The notes beneath the pieces are model-generated. The model saw nothing but the letters and a program-made list of their open reading frames with translations. It did no database searches and had not been told where the DNA came from. DNA of 64,000 bases. It comes from Dyadobacter beijingensis DSM 21582. GTDB lineage: Bacteria; Bacteroidota; Bacteroidia; Cytophagales; Spirosomataceae. Location of the stretch: NCBI RefSeq assembly GCF_000382205.1, contig NZ_KB907787.1:1031176-1095175 (forward strand). Reading direction: 5' to 3'. A program made the position numbers and the translations under genes. Positions 25,348-34,088 of the stretch are shown here, piece after piece (the stretch's first letter is position 1; each line of letters starts with the position of its first letter).

Positions 25348-25584
25348 ATGAAGTCGAAGACAACCGATGCAGAAATACTAAGCTATTTGCCGCTTTTGGA
25401 AGAAGGGGAGAAAAAGTCGTTGCTCGGTATTATCGAAACGTTTCTGAAACTGAAACAACCAGGCAGGGACGAACGGATATCAATTGAACAGTATAATGCG
25501 GAGTTGGATGCGGCGCTGGCTCGTATCAAAGCAGGGAATTATCACACACAGGAAGAAGCGGAAGCACAAATCAATGAATGGTAA
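25348..25584 (+). CDS. Antitoxin of a RelE/ParE-type module
   Basis: A 78-aa acidic helical protein (MKSKTTDAEILSYLPLLEEGEKKSLLGIIETFLKLK...). The C-terminal half ISIEQYNAELDAALARIKAGNYHTQEEAEAQINEW is typical of Bacteroidota addiction-module antitoxins that occlude a RelE-fold toxin. It overlaps the downstream toxin by 7 nt (ATGGTAA at 25578-25584), the usual translational coupling. It lies 79 nt after P4 in the same orientation, so it may also receive read-through from the array. Assignment rests on size, composition and the partner gene. Confidence 0.8.
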   Translation: MKSKTTDAEILSYLPLLEEGEKKSLLGIIETFLKLKQPGRDERISIEQYNAELDAALARIKAGNYHTQEEAEAQINEW

Positions 25585-25889
25585 ACAAAAGGTATGAGAT
25601 TCGCTGGGACACTACCGCGCTGATGCAGTTTAAGGAAATCTACGTTTATATTCGGAAAGACTCCTTTCAGAATGCGCTTAAATTGAAACAGAAAGTATTG
25701 GAATCTGTCCGAAAACTGAAAGCAGATCCGAGACGAAATAATCCTGACAAATTTCGAATGGATGGTAACGAAGCATTCAGATCGTTTGAAGTCTACAATA
25801 TCAGAGTCACTTATTTTATTGACGATGACCAAGGTTTGATAAATATCATCAGGGTTCGCAGCGTGAGACAAGAGCCTTTATCTTATTAA
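25578..25889 (+). CDS. RelE/ParE-superfamily toxin
   Basis: A 103-aa basic protein with the RelE/ParE pattern: YEIRWDTTALMQFKEIYVYIRKDS (strand plus helix), the helix ALKLKQKVLESVRKLKADPRRNNPDKFRM, then strands FRSFEVYNIRVTYFIDDDQGLINIIRVRSVRQEP. Superfamily members either cleave mRNA on the ribosome (RelE) or inhibit gyrase (ParE); the sequence alone does not decide. The upstream gene is its antitoxin. A strong hairpin with a T tract follows 21 nt after the stop. Confidence 0.85.
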   Translation: MVNKRYEIRWDTTALMQFKEIYVYIRKDSFQNALKLKQKVLESVRKLKADPRRNNPDKFRMDGNEAFRSFEVYNIRVTYFIDDDQGLINIIRVRSVRQEPLSY

Positions 25890-25898
25890 CAGTATTCC

Positions 25899-25934
25899 AG
25901 TCCAATACCGAACGAAGGTGTCCAAAAACGGACA
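25899..25934. promoter_or_regulatory. Paired enhancer-like palindromes upstream of P5
   Basis: AGTCCAATACCGAACG (25899-25914) and TGTCCAAAAACGGACA (25919-25934) fit TGTCCR-N4-YGRACA. Centre spacing is exactly 20 bp, and the proximal centre is 76 bp before the -24 GG at 26002-26003. Confidence 0.65.
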
Positions 25935-25950
25935 CCTTCGTTGTTTTTAT
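25911..25950 (+). terminator. Intrinsic terminator behind the RelE/ParE module (overlaps enhancer-like site)
   Basis: Perfect 13-bp stem AACGAAGGTGTCC / GGACACCTTCGTT with a 6-nt loop, followed by GTTTTTAT. The stem contains the proximal palindrome, so this sequence may act both as terminator and as activator site. Confidence 0.75.
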
Positions 25951-26000
25951 ATGAATTTAAGTTGTTGATAGTTAATTGATTATGAAACTGTTTGTGTTGC

Positions 26001-26016
26001 TGGTACAATTATTCAT
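26001..26016 (+). promoter_or_regulatory. Sigma-54-like promoter of P5
   Basis: TGGTACAATTATTCAT: a good -24 (TGGTAC), then 10 nt between GG and the -12 pair, which is CA instead of GC. A start site about 25 nt before the P5 ATG is expected. Confidence 0.5.
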
Positions 26017-26051
26017 TCCTAATTCCCGAATGCATTCGAATTACATTAGCC

Positions 26052-28508
26052 ATGATCAAAAACTATCTGAAAATTGCTTGGAGGAATATCTTGAAAAACA
26101 AGATGTTCTCTGTGATCAATGTCTTCGGCCTGTCGGTCGGGATGACCTGTTGCATGCTCCTGTTGCTGTATATTCTGAGCGAGGTTTCGTTCGATAAGCA
26201 TCAGGAGCATGTCAATGATTTGTACCTTGTCAGGGCTGAGAATATTCAGCCCAATGGCGAGAAAATGGATAACCCGCGTGGACCGGCGCCTTATGCGCAC
26301 GCGTTGAAGGCGGAATATCCTGAGGTAGTGCAGGTCACGCGCCTCTGGCAGAATTTCCTTGAAGACAAGGCCTTGCTTACCGTGGAGCAGCCGGGAAAAG
26401 CGCCCGTTTCTTTTTACGAAACCAAAGGTACCCACGTCGATTCGACGTTTTTCGATGTTTTTACCTACCAATTCCTCGAAGGCGACCAGCTTACGGCTTT
26501 GAACGATCCCTATTCGATCGTGCTGTCCGACGAGCTCGCCCAAAAGCTTTTCGGGAACGAGCCTGCATTGAACAAAACCATTAAAGTGGGCGGCAAAACC
26601 GGTGGCAACGAGAACTTTAAGGTAACCGGCGTTTACCGCGACGAAACTGCCCGGTCACACATTGATGCCCATTTCTTCGTGACTTTCAAAGTTGGCTGGA
26701 TCGGCGATTACCTGCGGCAGCCGAACCTCAATTTTACCAATAACAACATGTTCTATCACTACCTACGCCTCCGGCCGGGTACTGACCAACACGCATTCAG
26801 CCGGAAACTGCCGGCTTTCATTGAGAAATATGCCCGGAAAGACCTCAAAATCGCCGGTTATGATAAAAAGCTCGTGCTGCTGCCGGTGCGGGATATCCAC
26901 CTTTTCAGCCAGATCGACCGCATTGTGAGCGCCACCACGAGCTCTACCTACCTGTATGTGCTCGCGTGCATTGCTGTTTTTACCTTGCTTATTGCCTGTA
27001 TCAACTTCATGAACCTAGCCACGGCGCGTTCGGCGAAACGGGCTGCCGAGGTAGGTATGCGGAAAGTGATGGGCGCCAACAAGAGCAGCCTGGTAGGCCA
27101 GTTCCTGGGCGAATCGATGGTGCTGACATTCCTCGGTTTACTCATCGCACTGGTATCAGTGGTGCTGCTGTTGCCGTTCTTCAACCAGCTGGCAGATAAA
27201 ACGTTGGTGATCAACGACCTGATGCAGCCGAGGATCATCGGTGGTTTCGTGCTCCTGGCATTTGTCACGGGCTTGCTGGCAGGGAGTTATCCGGCATTCT
27301 ATTTGTCGGTATTCAACCCGCTGGATGTGATCAAGGGCCGTTTTGTGAATTCCGTGTCGGCTACCGCATTGCGTCGCGGGCTGGTAGTGTTCCAGTTTGT
27401 GATTTCGATCGGGCTCGTGGTGGCTACGATCGTGATACAAGGGCAGATCCGCTTTATGAAAGACCAGCCGCTGGGTTTCGACAAGGACCAGCAGATCGTG
27501 ATCCCGTTCCGCAGCGAAGAGTCACGAAAGGCTTATACCGCACTGAAGAGCGAACTTTTGCAGGACAGCCGTATTTCAGCGGCTTCCGGCACGGCCTACT
27601 ATCCGGGGATTCTGAACCCGAGCGACATGTCGGTGTACCTGCCTGGGCAGACTGTTAATGATGATAATGTGGTGAAAACGAACTGGGTAGCGCCGGATTT
27701 TATGGAGGCTATGGGCTTCAAGGTGGCTGCGGGGCGGATGTTCTCAAAGGAGTTTCCGGCGGATACCAACTATAAAATGGTGGTGAACGAGGCGACGCTG
27801 CGGAAGTTCGGCGTGCCGCTCGAAAAGGCAGTCGGTCAACGGTTTCTGTTCAATAACGGCGGCGATACGCCGGGCAGCATTGAGGTGGTGGGCGTCGTGA
27901 AGGATTTTCATTTCCAGGATTTGCACAAGGCCATCGAGCCCTACGCTTTCTTCCTCAATCTGACACCCAATTATAACTACCTCATCGCGCACATCGAGGG
28001 TAAGGATGTAGCGACTGCATTGCCTTTCATCGAAAGTAAATGGAAATCGCTTGTCCCCGACGAGCCTTTTGCCTACACTTTTCTTGATGAAGATTTTCAG
28101 AAAAATTACGCGGCCGATGCCCGCACTTCCCGGCTTGTGAATGCATTTACCATTATCTCCATCCTCATTTCCTGCCTCGGACTGTTCGGCCTGGCGGCAT
28201 TTGCGGCACAGCAGCGGATCAAGGAAATCGGCGTGCGGAAGGTGCTGGGCGCTTCGGTGGCGAGCATCGTAGGGCTTCTGTCGGGTGATTTTGTCAAACT
28301 GGTGGTGGTCTCGATCGTCATCGCGACGCCGCTAACCTGGTACCTGATGAACCGCTGGCTCAATGACTTCGCCTACAAGATAACGCTGCAATGGTGGATG
28401 TTTGCCGGCGCAGGGGCTTTGGCGGTGATCGTCGCATTGCTGACCGTGAGCACGCAGGCTGTGAAAGCGGCTGTGGCAAATCCAGTTAAATCATTGAAAT
28501 CGGAGTAA
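26052..28508 (+). CDS. MacB/FtsX-type ABC permease P5
   Basis: 818 aa from the ATG giving MIKNYLKIAWRNILKNKMFS. An in-frame ATG at 25992 would place the first 20 codons over the predicted promoter and is rejected. TM1 is GLSVGMTCCMLLLLYI. The first coupling segment is RAAEVGMRKVMGANKSSLVGQFLGES, TM5 lies in LVVFQFVISIGLVVATIVI, and the second coupling segment is QRIKEIGVRKVLGAS. The tail is ANPVKSLKSE. The second periplasmic domain (SVYLPGQTVNDDNVV, SFLDEDFQKNY-type FLDEDFQKNYAAD) closely parallels P14. It is the first gene of a P5-P6 unit with its own sigma-54-like control region. Confidence 0.9.
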   Translation: MIKNYLKIAWRNILKNKMFSVINVFGLSVGMTCCMLLLLYILSEVSFDKHQEHVNDLYLVRAENIQPNGEKMDNPRGPAPYAHALKAEYPEVVQVTRLWQNFLEDKALLTVEQPGKAPVSFYETKGTHVDSTFFDVFTYQFLEGDQLTALNDPYSIVLSDELAQKLFGNEPALNKTIKVGGKTGGNENFKVTGVYRDETARSHIDAHFFVTFKVGWIGDYLRQPNLNFTNNNMFYHYLRLRPGTDQHAFSRKLPAFIEKYARKDLKIAGYDKKLVLLPVRDIHLFSQIDRIVSATTSSTYLYVLACIAVFTLLIACINFMNLATARSAKRAAEVGMRKVMGANKSSLVGQFLGESMVLTFLGLLIALVSVVLLLPFFNQLADKTLVINDLMQPRIIGGFVLLAFVTGLLAGSYPAFYLSVFNPLDVIKGRFVNSVSATALRRGLVVFQFVISIGLVVATIVIQGQIRFMKDQPLGFDKDQQIVIPFRSEESRKAYTALKSELLQDSRISAASGTAYYPGILNPSDMSVYLPGQTVNDDNVVKTNWVAPDFMEAMGFKVAAGRMFSKEFPADTNYKMVVNEATLRKFGVPLEKAVGQRFLFNNGGDTPGSIEVVGVVKDFHFQDLHKAIEPYAFFLNLTPNYNYLIAHIEGKDVATALPFIESKWKSLVPDEPFAYTFLDEDFQKNYAADARTSRLVNAFTIISILISCLGLFGLAAFAAQQRIKEIGVRKVLGASVASIVGLLSGDFVKLVVVSIVIATPLTWYLMNRWLNDFAYKITLQWWMFAGAGALAVIVALLTVSTQAVKAAVANPVKSLKSE

Positions 28509-28510
28509 TC

Positions 28511-30925
28511 ATGTTCAGAAACTACTTCAAAATCGCGCTGCGCAACCTTTGGAAAAGCAAGGGTTATGCATTCATCAACATTGTGGGTTTGTCCGTCGCA
28601 TTCTGTGTGAGCGTTTTCCTTTTCCTGACAGCGTATTTCTCGCTTTCGTACGATAATTTCCACGCCGACAAGGACCGGATTTTCCAGCTCTACCTGTTTG
28701 CCAACGACCCCGAGCGCGTCGATCGCACGGCATCGATGCCATTCCCGATCACGCCCGCATTGAAAGCCGAATATCCCGAAATCGAGTCGATTGCCCGGGT
28801 GGTTAACGGTTCGGATGTAGTGGAATACCAGGGTAAATTTCTCGATAAGAATATCAAATTCACGGAGCCGGACTTCTTCAAAACCTTCTCGTTCCCCTTT
28901 TTGCAGGGAAATGCACAAAGCGCCTTGCAAGACCTGAGCAGCATTGTGATCACCGAAAATATGGCCAGGGCCGTGTTCGGTTCGGAAGATCCGATGGGCA
29001 AGGCGGTGAACATTGGCCTGGATGGAAATAAAAAACAATATGTTGTTTCCGGCGTACTGGCCGATTTTCCGGAAAATTCTTCCCTGCAATTCGACGCATT
29101 CCTGCGCAGCGAAAACATTGGCGGTTACCAGCAGCAGAAAGACCAATGGGACGCATTTTCGCACAATGTATTTTTGAAACTGAAGCCTGGCGTGGAGAAG
29201 CTTGCATTTGAAAAGAAACTGAGACCATTCACGGCCAAATATTTCGCGGATACATTTACCAAGCTGAAAAAGAAAGGCGCAAAACCCGACGAAAGGGGCG
29301 ATCTGTATGCATTAAGACTCCAAAAACTCGAAGACATACATTTTGAGCGCGAGATTTCGGGAGGCAAGGGCGCTTCGCTGGTGTATGCGTTGATGGGCAT
29401 CGGCTTGTTTATCCTGCTGATCGCCTGTATCAATTTTATCAACCTCAATGTCGCGCGTTCGTTTATCCGGGCACGGGAAGTGGGCGTGCGGAAGTCGCTG
29501 GGCGCGCTGAAACAGCAACTTTTCTTTCAGATATGGGGCGAAGCGGGCGTTGTTTGCTTCCTCGGCTTTCTGGCCGGCATTATACTGTCGATCCTGCTGT
29601 TACCGGCGTTCAATGCGACTTTCAATGCAAAACTGACCCTCGGATACATTTTCGAGCCGGATAAACTGGCGCTGCTTTTCGGCCTTTTCCTGTTTGTAAC
29701 ACTCCTGGCTGGCGGTTATCCCGCATTGCAAATGTCGAAATTCAATGCGGTGGAAGTGTTGAAGGGGAAAGTTTCGCTGAAAAAGCCGGGATTACTGAGG
29801 AATTCGTTAATTATCGCGCAATTCGCATTGTCGAGCCTGCTGATCTGCTGTACCATCATCGCATTGCAGCAGGTGGACCACCTGCGGAAGCAGCCGCTTG
29901 GTTTTCAGAAAGAAGAAGTGATCAGCATTCCCGTGGGGAGCAAGGTGAACGGCCAGGCGGCATTGCAACGGATGCGTAATATGCTCGCGGCCGATCCGAA
30001 CGTCATAGGGGTCACCGGTTCGAGCGTGAACCTCGGGATGGGCCGCGACAGGAGTTCGTCGCGCAGCGTGCTAGGCTTCACGTTCAAAGACCGCGAAGTG
30101 AATACCGACTGGCTGCACATCAGCTATGATTATCTCAAAACATTGAATATCAAATTGATCGATGGCCGGGAGTTCAACCCGGCTTACCCGACCGACTCCA
30201 TGGGCCGCGTGGTTATCACAGAAAGCATGGCCAAAGCCATTGGTGAGAAGGACCCGGTTGGTAAGTTTTTCCAGACCGACACGGCGGGGATCAAGCATCA
30301 GATCATCGGGGTCGTTCCTGACTTTAACCTGTATTCGTCCAAATCCGAGAAGAAACCGATTACAATGTACTTGTCGCATACGGACGATATCGGATACATT
30401 TTCGTGCGCGTGACGCCGCAGGGGCTGGCCGCATCGATGGAGAAACTGAAAAATGTCTGGAAGGAAATCACACCGGAATCGGAGTTTATCGGCTCGTTTA
30501 TTGATGAAAACACCAATGCCTGGTACAAAGAAGAAGAGCGGCTTTCGCAAATTTTTAGTCTGGCATCGGCTGTGGCGGTGATCCTGTCGTGTCTGGGCCT
30601 TTTCGCCGTTGCATTGATCGTCATGGAACAGCGTACGAAAGAAATCGGCGTGCGCAAAGTCCTCGGTGCGAGCATTGCCAGCCTGGTTTTTGTGTTATCC
30701 AAAGACTTCGTCAAGCTGGTACTTATTTCGATCCTCATTGCGACGCCGGCCGCCTGGTACTTCATGCAGCTCTGGCTCGACAACTATCCCTACCGCATCG
30801 AAATCAACCCGCTCGTTTTCGTAGCCGTAGGCGCCGCCGCCATGCTCGTAGCGATCGCCACCGTCAGTTTCCAAAGCATCAAAGCCGCGCTGATGAACCC
30901 GGTGAAATCGCTGCGGAGTGAATAG
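28511..30925 (+). CDS. MacB/FtsX-type ABC permease P6
   Basis: 804 aa, starting 2 nt after the P5 stop (TAATCATG), so translationally coupled. Head MFRNYFKIALRNLWKSKGYA; TM1 GLSVAFCVSVFLFLTAYFSLSYD is unusually hydrophobic. The first coupling segment is RAREVGVRKSLGALKQQLFFQIWGEAG, where the common QFLGES motif becomes QIWGEA. The second is QRTKEIGVRKVLGASIASLVFVLSKDF, preceded by FAVALIVMEQ instead of FGLAAFTAE. The tail is MNPVKSLRSE. The first periplasmic domain has an insertion rich in Lys/Asp (TKLKKKGAKPDERGD). Its close coupling to P5 suggests the two may form a heteromer. Confidence 0.9.
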   Translation: MFRNYFKIALRNLWKSKGYAFINIVGLSVAFCVSVFLFLTAYFSLSYDNFHADKDRIFQLYLFANDPERVDRTASMPFPITPALKAEYPEIESIARVVNGSDVVEYQGKFLDKNIKFTEPDFFKTFSFPFLQGNAQSALQDLSSIVITENMARAVFGSEDPMGKAVNIGLDGNKKQYVVSGVLADFPENSSLQFDAFLRSENIGGYQQQKDQWDAFSHNVFLKLKPGVEKLAFEKKLRPFTAKYFADTFTKLKKKGAKPDERGDLYALRLQKLEDIHFEREISGGKGASLVYALMGIGLFILLIACINFINLNVARSFIRAREVGVRKSLGALKQQLFFQIWGEAGVVCFLGFLAGIILSILLLPAFNATFNAKLTLGYIFEPDKLALLFGLFLFVTLLAGGYPALQMSKFNAVEVLKGKVSLKKPGLLRNSLIIAQFALSSLLICCTIIALQQVDHLRKQPLGFQKEEVISIPVGSKVNGQAALQRMRNMLAADPNVIGVTGSSVNLGMGRDRSSSRSVLGFTFKDREVNTDWLHISYDYLKTLNIKLIDGREFNPAYPTDSMGRVVITESMAKAIGEKDPVGKFFQTDTAGIKHQIIGVVPDFNLYSSKSEKKPITMYLSHTDDIGYIFVRVTPQGLAASMEKLKNVWKEITPESEFIGSFIDENTNAWYKEEERLSQIFSLASAVAVILSCLGLFAVALIVMEQRTKEIGVRKVLGASIASLVFVLSKDFVKLVLISILIATPAAWYFMQLWLDNYPYRIEINPLVFVAVGAAAMLVAIATVSFQSIKAALMNPVKSLRSE

Positions 30926-30930
30926 GTAAT

Positions 30931-31332
30931 TTAATTAATTAAGACGGAAATATGCGGCTGATACCGTTCGAATTTCTCGTCAGAAGAAATGACCGGCAGC
31001 TGTTCATGTAAAGCCACTGCTAGCAGCATTCTGTCAAACGGATCGCGGTGGTCGTCATAAAGTGGAATGGTTTGGTAGGCAAAAATTTGCCCCAGTTCCA
31101 GTGGAAGCAGCTCAAACGCATTATTTAGCAAATGCCTTGTAACCTCCTCGATGCCTACTTTGAACTGAGGAAGTTTGCCCAATTTAAGTTTAATGGAAAT
31201 TTCCATCAGACTTACCGGGCTGACAAAAAGGGAATTTTGGGGATTTTCGAGAATGTTGCGGGTCGTTGGTTTAAGATTGGCGTGGTCCTCCAAAGACCAA
31301 ATCACAATTTGTGTGTCAAGAAGATATTTCAA
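30931..31332 (-). CDS. VapC-type PIN-domain toxin 1
   Basis: A 133-aa PIN-domain ribonuclease of a type II toxin-antitoxin pair. Acidic metal-binding residues appear in order: LLDTQIVIW (Asp6), SLMEISIK (Glu), HRDPFDRMLLA (Asp pair) and ISSDEKF (Asp). VapC toxins typically cleave tRNA or rRNA; the target here is unknown. The start overlaps the antitoxin stop by 4 nt (31329-31332). The gene is convergent with P6, with only 5 nt between the two stops. Confidence 0.88.
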   Translation of the reverse strand: MKYLLDTQIVIWSLEDHANLKPTTRNILENPQNSLFVSPVSLMEISIKLKLGKLPQFKVGIEEVTRHLLNNAFELLPLELGQIFAYQTIPLYDDHRDPFDRMLLAVALHEQLPVISSDEKFERYQPHISVLIN

Positions 31333-31544
31333 AGCATATAGTCGTTCAATTCGTCCATTGGAGCATTAAAGTCATCGGGAGTACCAATTTTGCCTTTCAA
31401 ACTGCCTAAGCGGCGTTTGGAGATAACTGATTCTTCCATTTCTTCCAGGAACGTCACGACAATCTTAGATTTCTTCTGAACCGCGGGGGTTTCATCGAGT
31501 GTGATTTTCCCATTCTCATAAATTCCGCTCACCGATGTCAACAT
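31329..31544 (-). CDS. Antitoxin partner of PIN toxin 1
   Basis: A 71-aa protein with an AbrB/AF2212-like N-terminal strand pair (VSGIYENGKITLDETPAVQKKSKIVVTFLEE) and a C-terminal acidic tail ending PDDFNAPMDELNDYML, which probably occupies the VapC active-site groove. The same plan recurs in the second VapC module (36870-37079): GIYENGKVTL... DDFDEPLDDLKEYM. The 45-nt gap to P7 must hold divergent signals for both, but I see no confident promoter boxes. Confidence 0.8.
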   Translation of the reverse strand: MLTSVSGIYENGKITLDETPAVQKKSKIVVTFLEEMEESVISKRRLGSLKGKIGTPDDFNAPMDELNDYML

Positions 31545-31589
31545 AACGATATCATATAGATTGTACTCAAAAATAGAAAATTAGGAGCC

Positions 31590-34004
31590 ATGATCAAAAA
31601 CTATCTCACGACCTCTTTCCGAAACCTTCGACGCAACTGGAATTTTACGCTGATCAACATTACCGGGCTGACACTGAGCCTGGCGTGCTGTCTGTTGATC
31701 TTTTTTACGGTACGGTATGAGCTGAGCTTCGATAGCCATCACAAGAATGCCGACCGCATTTACCGGTTGCTCAATCATAGTATCGCCGATGGGGAAAAAG
31801 GTTTTAGCGCGGGTATTCCGTTGCCGGCATTGGCTGCATTGAGGAATGACTTCCCGGAAATCAGAAACCAGGTTGCGTGCACGTACGGGTTGCGCGAAAC
31901 ACTTATTACTGTCACGCAGGGCACGGAGAAAAGGAAGTTTTCAGATCCGGGCTATAACATCGCTTTCGTGGGGCCGGAATATTTCAAAATGTTTGATTAC
32001 CAATGGCTGAAAGGCTCACCCGCGCAGGCACTCAAAAATCCCGGTTCGGTGGTTCTGAGCCAGACGCAGGCTGCCAAATATTTCGGTGACGCGGACCCGA
32101 TCGGGAAGAGCATTAAAGTGCGGAACCAGATGGATTTCACCGTCACCGGCATTGTCGCCGATCCGCCGGTGACCACCAACCTGCCGTTCACGACCATGCT
32201 TTCTTTTGCTTCGCTGAAAGAGTTCGGCGCATTTACCAACTGGGACGACTGGGTTTCGACCTACGGCGGCGGGCAAATGTACCTCATGCTGCCCGAAAAT
32301 GTGAGCGAGGCACAGTTTGAACAACAGCTGCTTGCATTCAACAAAAAGTACCGTGAACCCAAGGATGCCGCAAAGCTCCGGTTCGAGTTACAACCCGTAA
32401 AAGACATTCATTTTGCCACTAAAACAGGCAACTACGCCAACCGTTCGATCAGTAAGGGCATGATCTGGGCCATGACGCTCGTCGGCGTTTTTATCCTCAT
32501 CACGGCTTGCGTAAACTTTGTAAACCTTGCCACCGCGCAGGCGTTGCGCCGCTCGCGCGAGGTGGGCGTGCGTAAGGTGCTTGGCAGCACACGTGGGCAG
32601 CTGCTGCGCCAGTATTTCTCCGAAACTGGGATTATTACCGTGTTTTCGGTGATTCTTGCGCTGGTGATGGCGCAGTTGCTGCTGCCCTATGTCGGAAATG
32701 TATTGAATATCCAGTCGCAGAATGTGCTGTTTTTTAAAGATCCTTACGTGTTGCTTTGCTGCGTGGCGCTGACAGTCGTGACCACATTCCTGGCCGGTTT
32801 CTACCCAGCGCTCGTGGTGTCGGGTTACCAGCCGATCCTGGCACTGAAAGGCAAAATGCGCACGGCCGGCACGAGCCAGGCTAACTTGCGGAAGGGGCTC
32901 ATCGTGCTGCAATTTTCGATTTCGCAGGTGATCCTCATTGGCACGCTCATCGCTTACAGCCAGATGAAATATTTCAGCACGATGGACCTCGGTTTTGAAA
33001 AGGACGAGATTGTCACCATTGCCGTTCCTGGTCAGCCGGAAGGCGTTTTGGAAAAATTAAGGACCGATATTCAGGCTATTCCGGGTGTAAAATCCATTGC
33101 TTTCAGCTCCTTTACACCGATGTCGAGAAGTAACTGGCAGACCGGGTTCAAGTACGAAAACGACGCCGAGTTCCTGGATTTCGAGATTGTCATGCGGCCC
33201 GCGGATACGGCCTATTTTAACACATACGGACTGAAAATGGCTGCCGGACGCATGTACCTGTCGGCCGACACGAGCCGTGAATATGTGGTAAACGAGGCAT
33301 TTGTCAAAAAGCTCGGTTTTAAAAATCCGCAGGACATCATTGGTAAACGGCTGACGATCGGCGGCTCCGACTACAAACTGCCGGTGGTAGGGGTAGTAAA
33401 AAACTTCAATACCTACACTTTGCACCAGGAAATCATCCCTTGCGTGCTCACGTCCATGCGCGGAAACTACACGACTTTGAGCGTCAAACTGGATAAAAAC
33501 GCCGGCCTCGAACAGGTCAGCCGCATTGAGATGGCCTGGACGAAGGCATTTCCCGACTTTTTATTCAAATACAATTTCTATAATCAGACGCTCGACAGCT
33601 TTTATGAGAAGGAGGCGAAATTCTTTTCGCTTTTCAAAATACTGAGCTTCATCGCGATATTCATCGGTTGCCTCGGCCTATATGGTGTGGTGGCATTTAT
33701 GGCCGAGTCGCGTACGAAGGAAATGGGAATACGCAAGGCGATCGGCGCTTCGGTAATGAACATTTTCGGACTGTTTTCTATCGATTTTATCAAACTGGTG
33801 GTGATCGCGCTCGTGATCGCGTCGCCCATTGCCTGGTATTTTATGAATGAATGGTTGCAGGATTTCAGCTATAAAGTGAATGTCAGCTGGTGGTTGTTTG
33901 TTGTGGCGGGCCTTGCCGCGGTCTTGATTGCCCTGGTTACCGTTAGTTTCCAGAGCCTGAAAGCTGCTATGACCAATCCGGTGAAAGCATTAAGAAGTGA
34001 ATAA
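31590..34004 (+). CDS. MacB/FtsX-type ABC permease P7
   Basis: 804 aa, of a subtype shared with P12. Head MIKNYLTTSFRNLRRNWNFT; TM1 GLTLSLACCLLIFFTV. The first coupling segment is TAQALRRSREVGVRKVLGSTRGQLLRQYFSETG, with TAQA and RSREVG instead of TARS and RAKEVG. TM5 lies in LIVLQFSISQVILIGTLIAY. The second coupling segment is SRTKEMGIRKAIGAS, and the tail is TNPVKALRSE. The periplasmic segments KMFDYQWLKGSPAQAL and FPDFLFKYNFYNQTLDSFYEKEAK parallel those of P12. As with P12, the next gene is a member of the IGLW subtype (P8), so the pair order is repeated in the array. Confidence 0.9.
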   Translation: MIKNYLTTSFRNLRRNWNFTLINITGLTLSLACCLLIFFTVRYELSFDSHHKNADRIYRLLNHSIADGEKGFSAGIPLPALAALRNDFPEIRNQVACTYGLRETLITVTQGTEKRKFSDPGYNIAFVGPEYFKMFDYQWLKGSPAQALKNPGSVVLSQTQAAKYFGDADPIGKSIKVRNQMDFTVTGIVADPPVTTNLPFTTMLSFASLKEFGAFTNWDDWVSTYGGGQMYLMLPENVSEAQFEQQLLAFNKKYREPKDAAKLRFELQPVKDIHFATKTGNYANRSISKGMIWAMTLVGVFILITACVNFVNLATAQALRRSREVGVRKVLGSTRGQLLRQYFSETGIITVFSVILALVMAQLLLPYVGNVLNIQSQNVLFFKDPYVLLCCVALTVVTTFLAGFYPALVVSGYQPILALKGKMRTAGTSQANLRKGLIVLQFSISQVILIGTLIAYSQMKYFSTMDLGFEKDEIVTIAVPGQPEGVLEKLRTDIQAIPGVKSIAFSSFTPMSRSNWQTGFKYENDAEFLDFEIVMRPADTAYFNTYGLKMAAGRMYLSADTSREYVVNEAFVKKLGFKNPQDIIGKRLTIGGSDYKLPVVGVVKNFNTYTLHQEIIPCVLTSMRGNYTTLSVKLDKNAGLEQVSRIEMAWTKAFPDFLFKYNFYNQTLDSFYEKEAKFFSLFKILSFIAIFIGCLGLYGVVAFMAESRTKEMGIRKAIGASVMNIFGLFSIDFIKLVVIALVIASPIAWYFMNEWLQDFSYKVNVSWWLFVVAGLAAVLIALVTVSFQSLKAAMTNPVKALRSE

Positions 34005-34088
34005 TCAACCGTTTATCATGCAACCCATGCATGCATATCCACATCTTTCGCGAAATGCTTCATTAAACTTTCATTCCCTGACCCGGCC

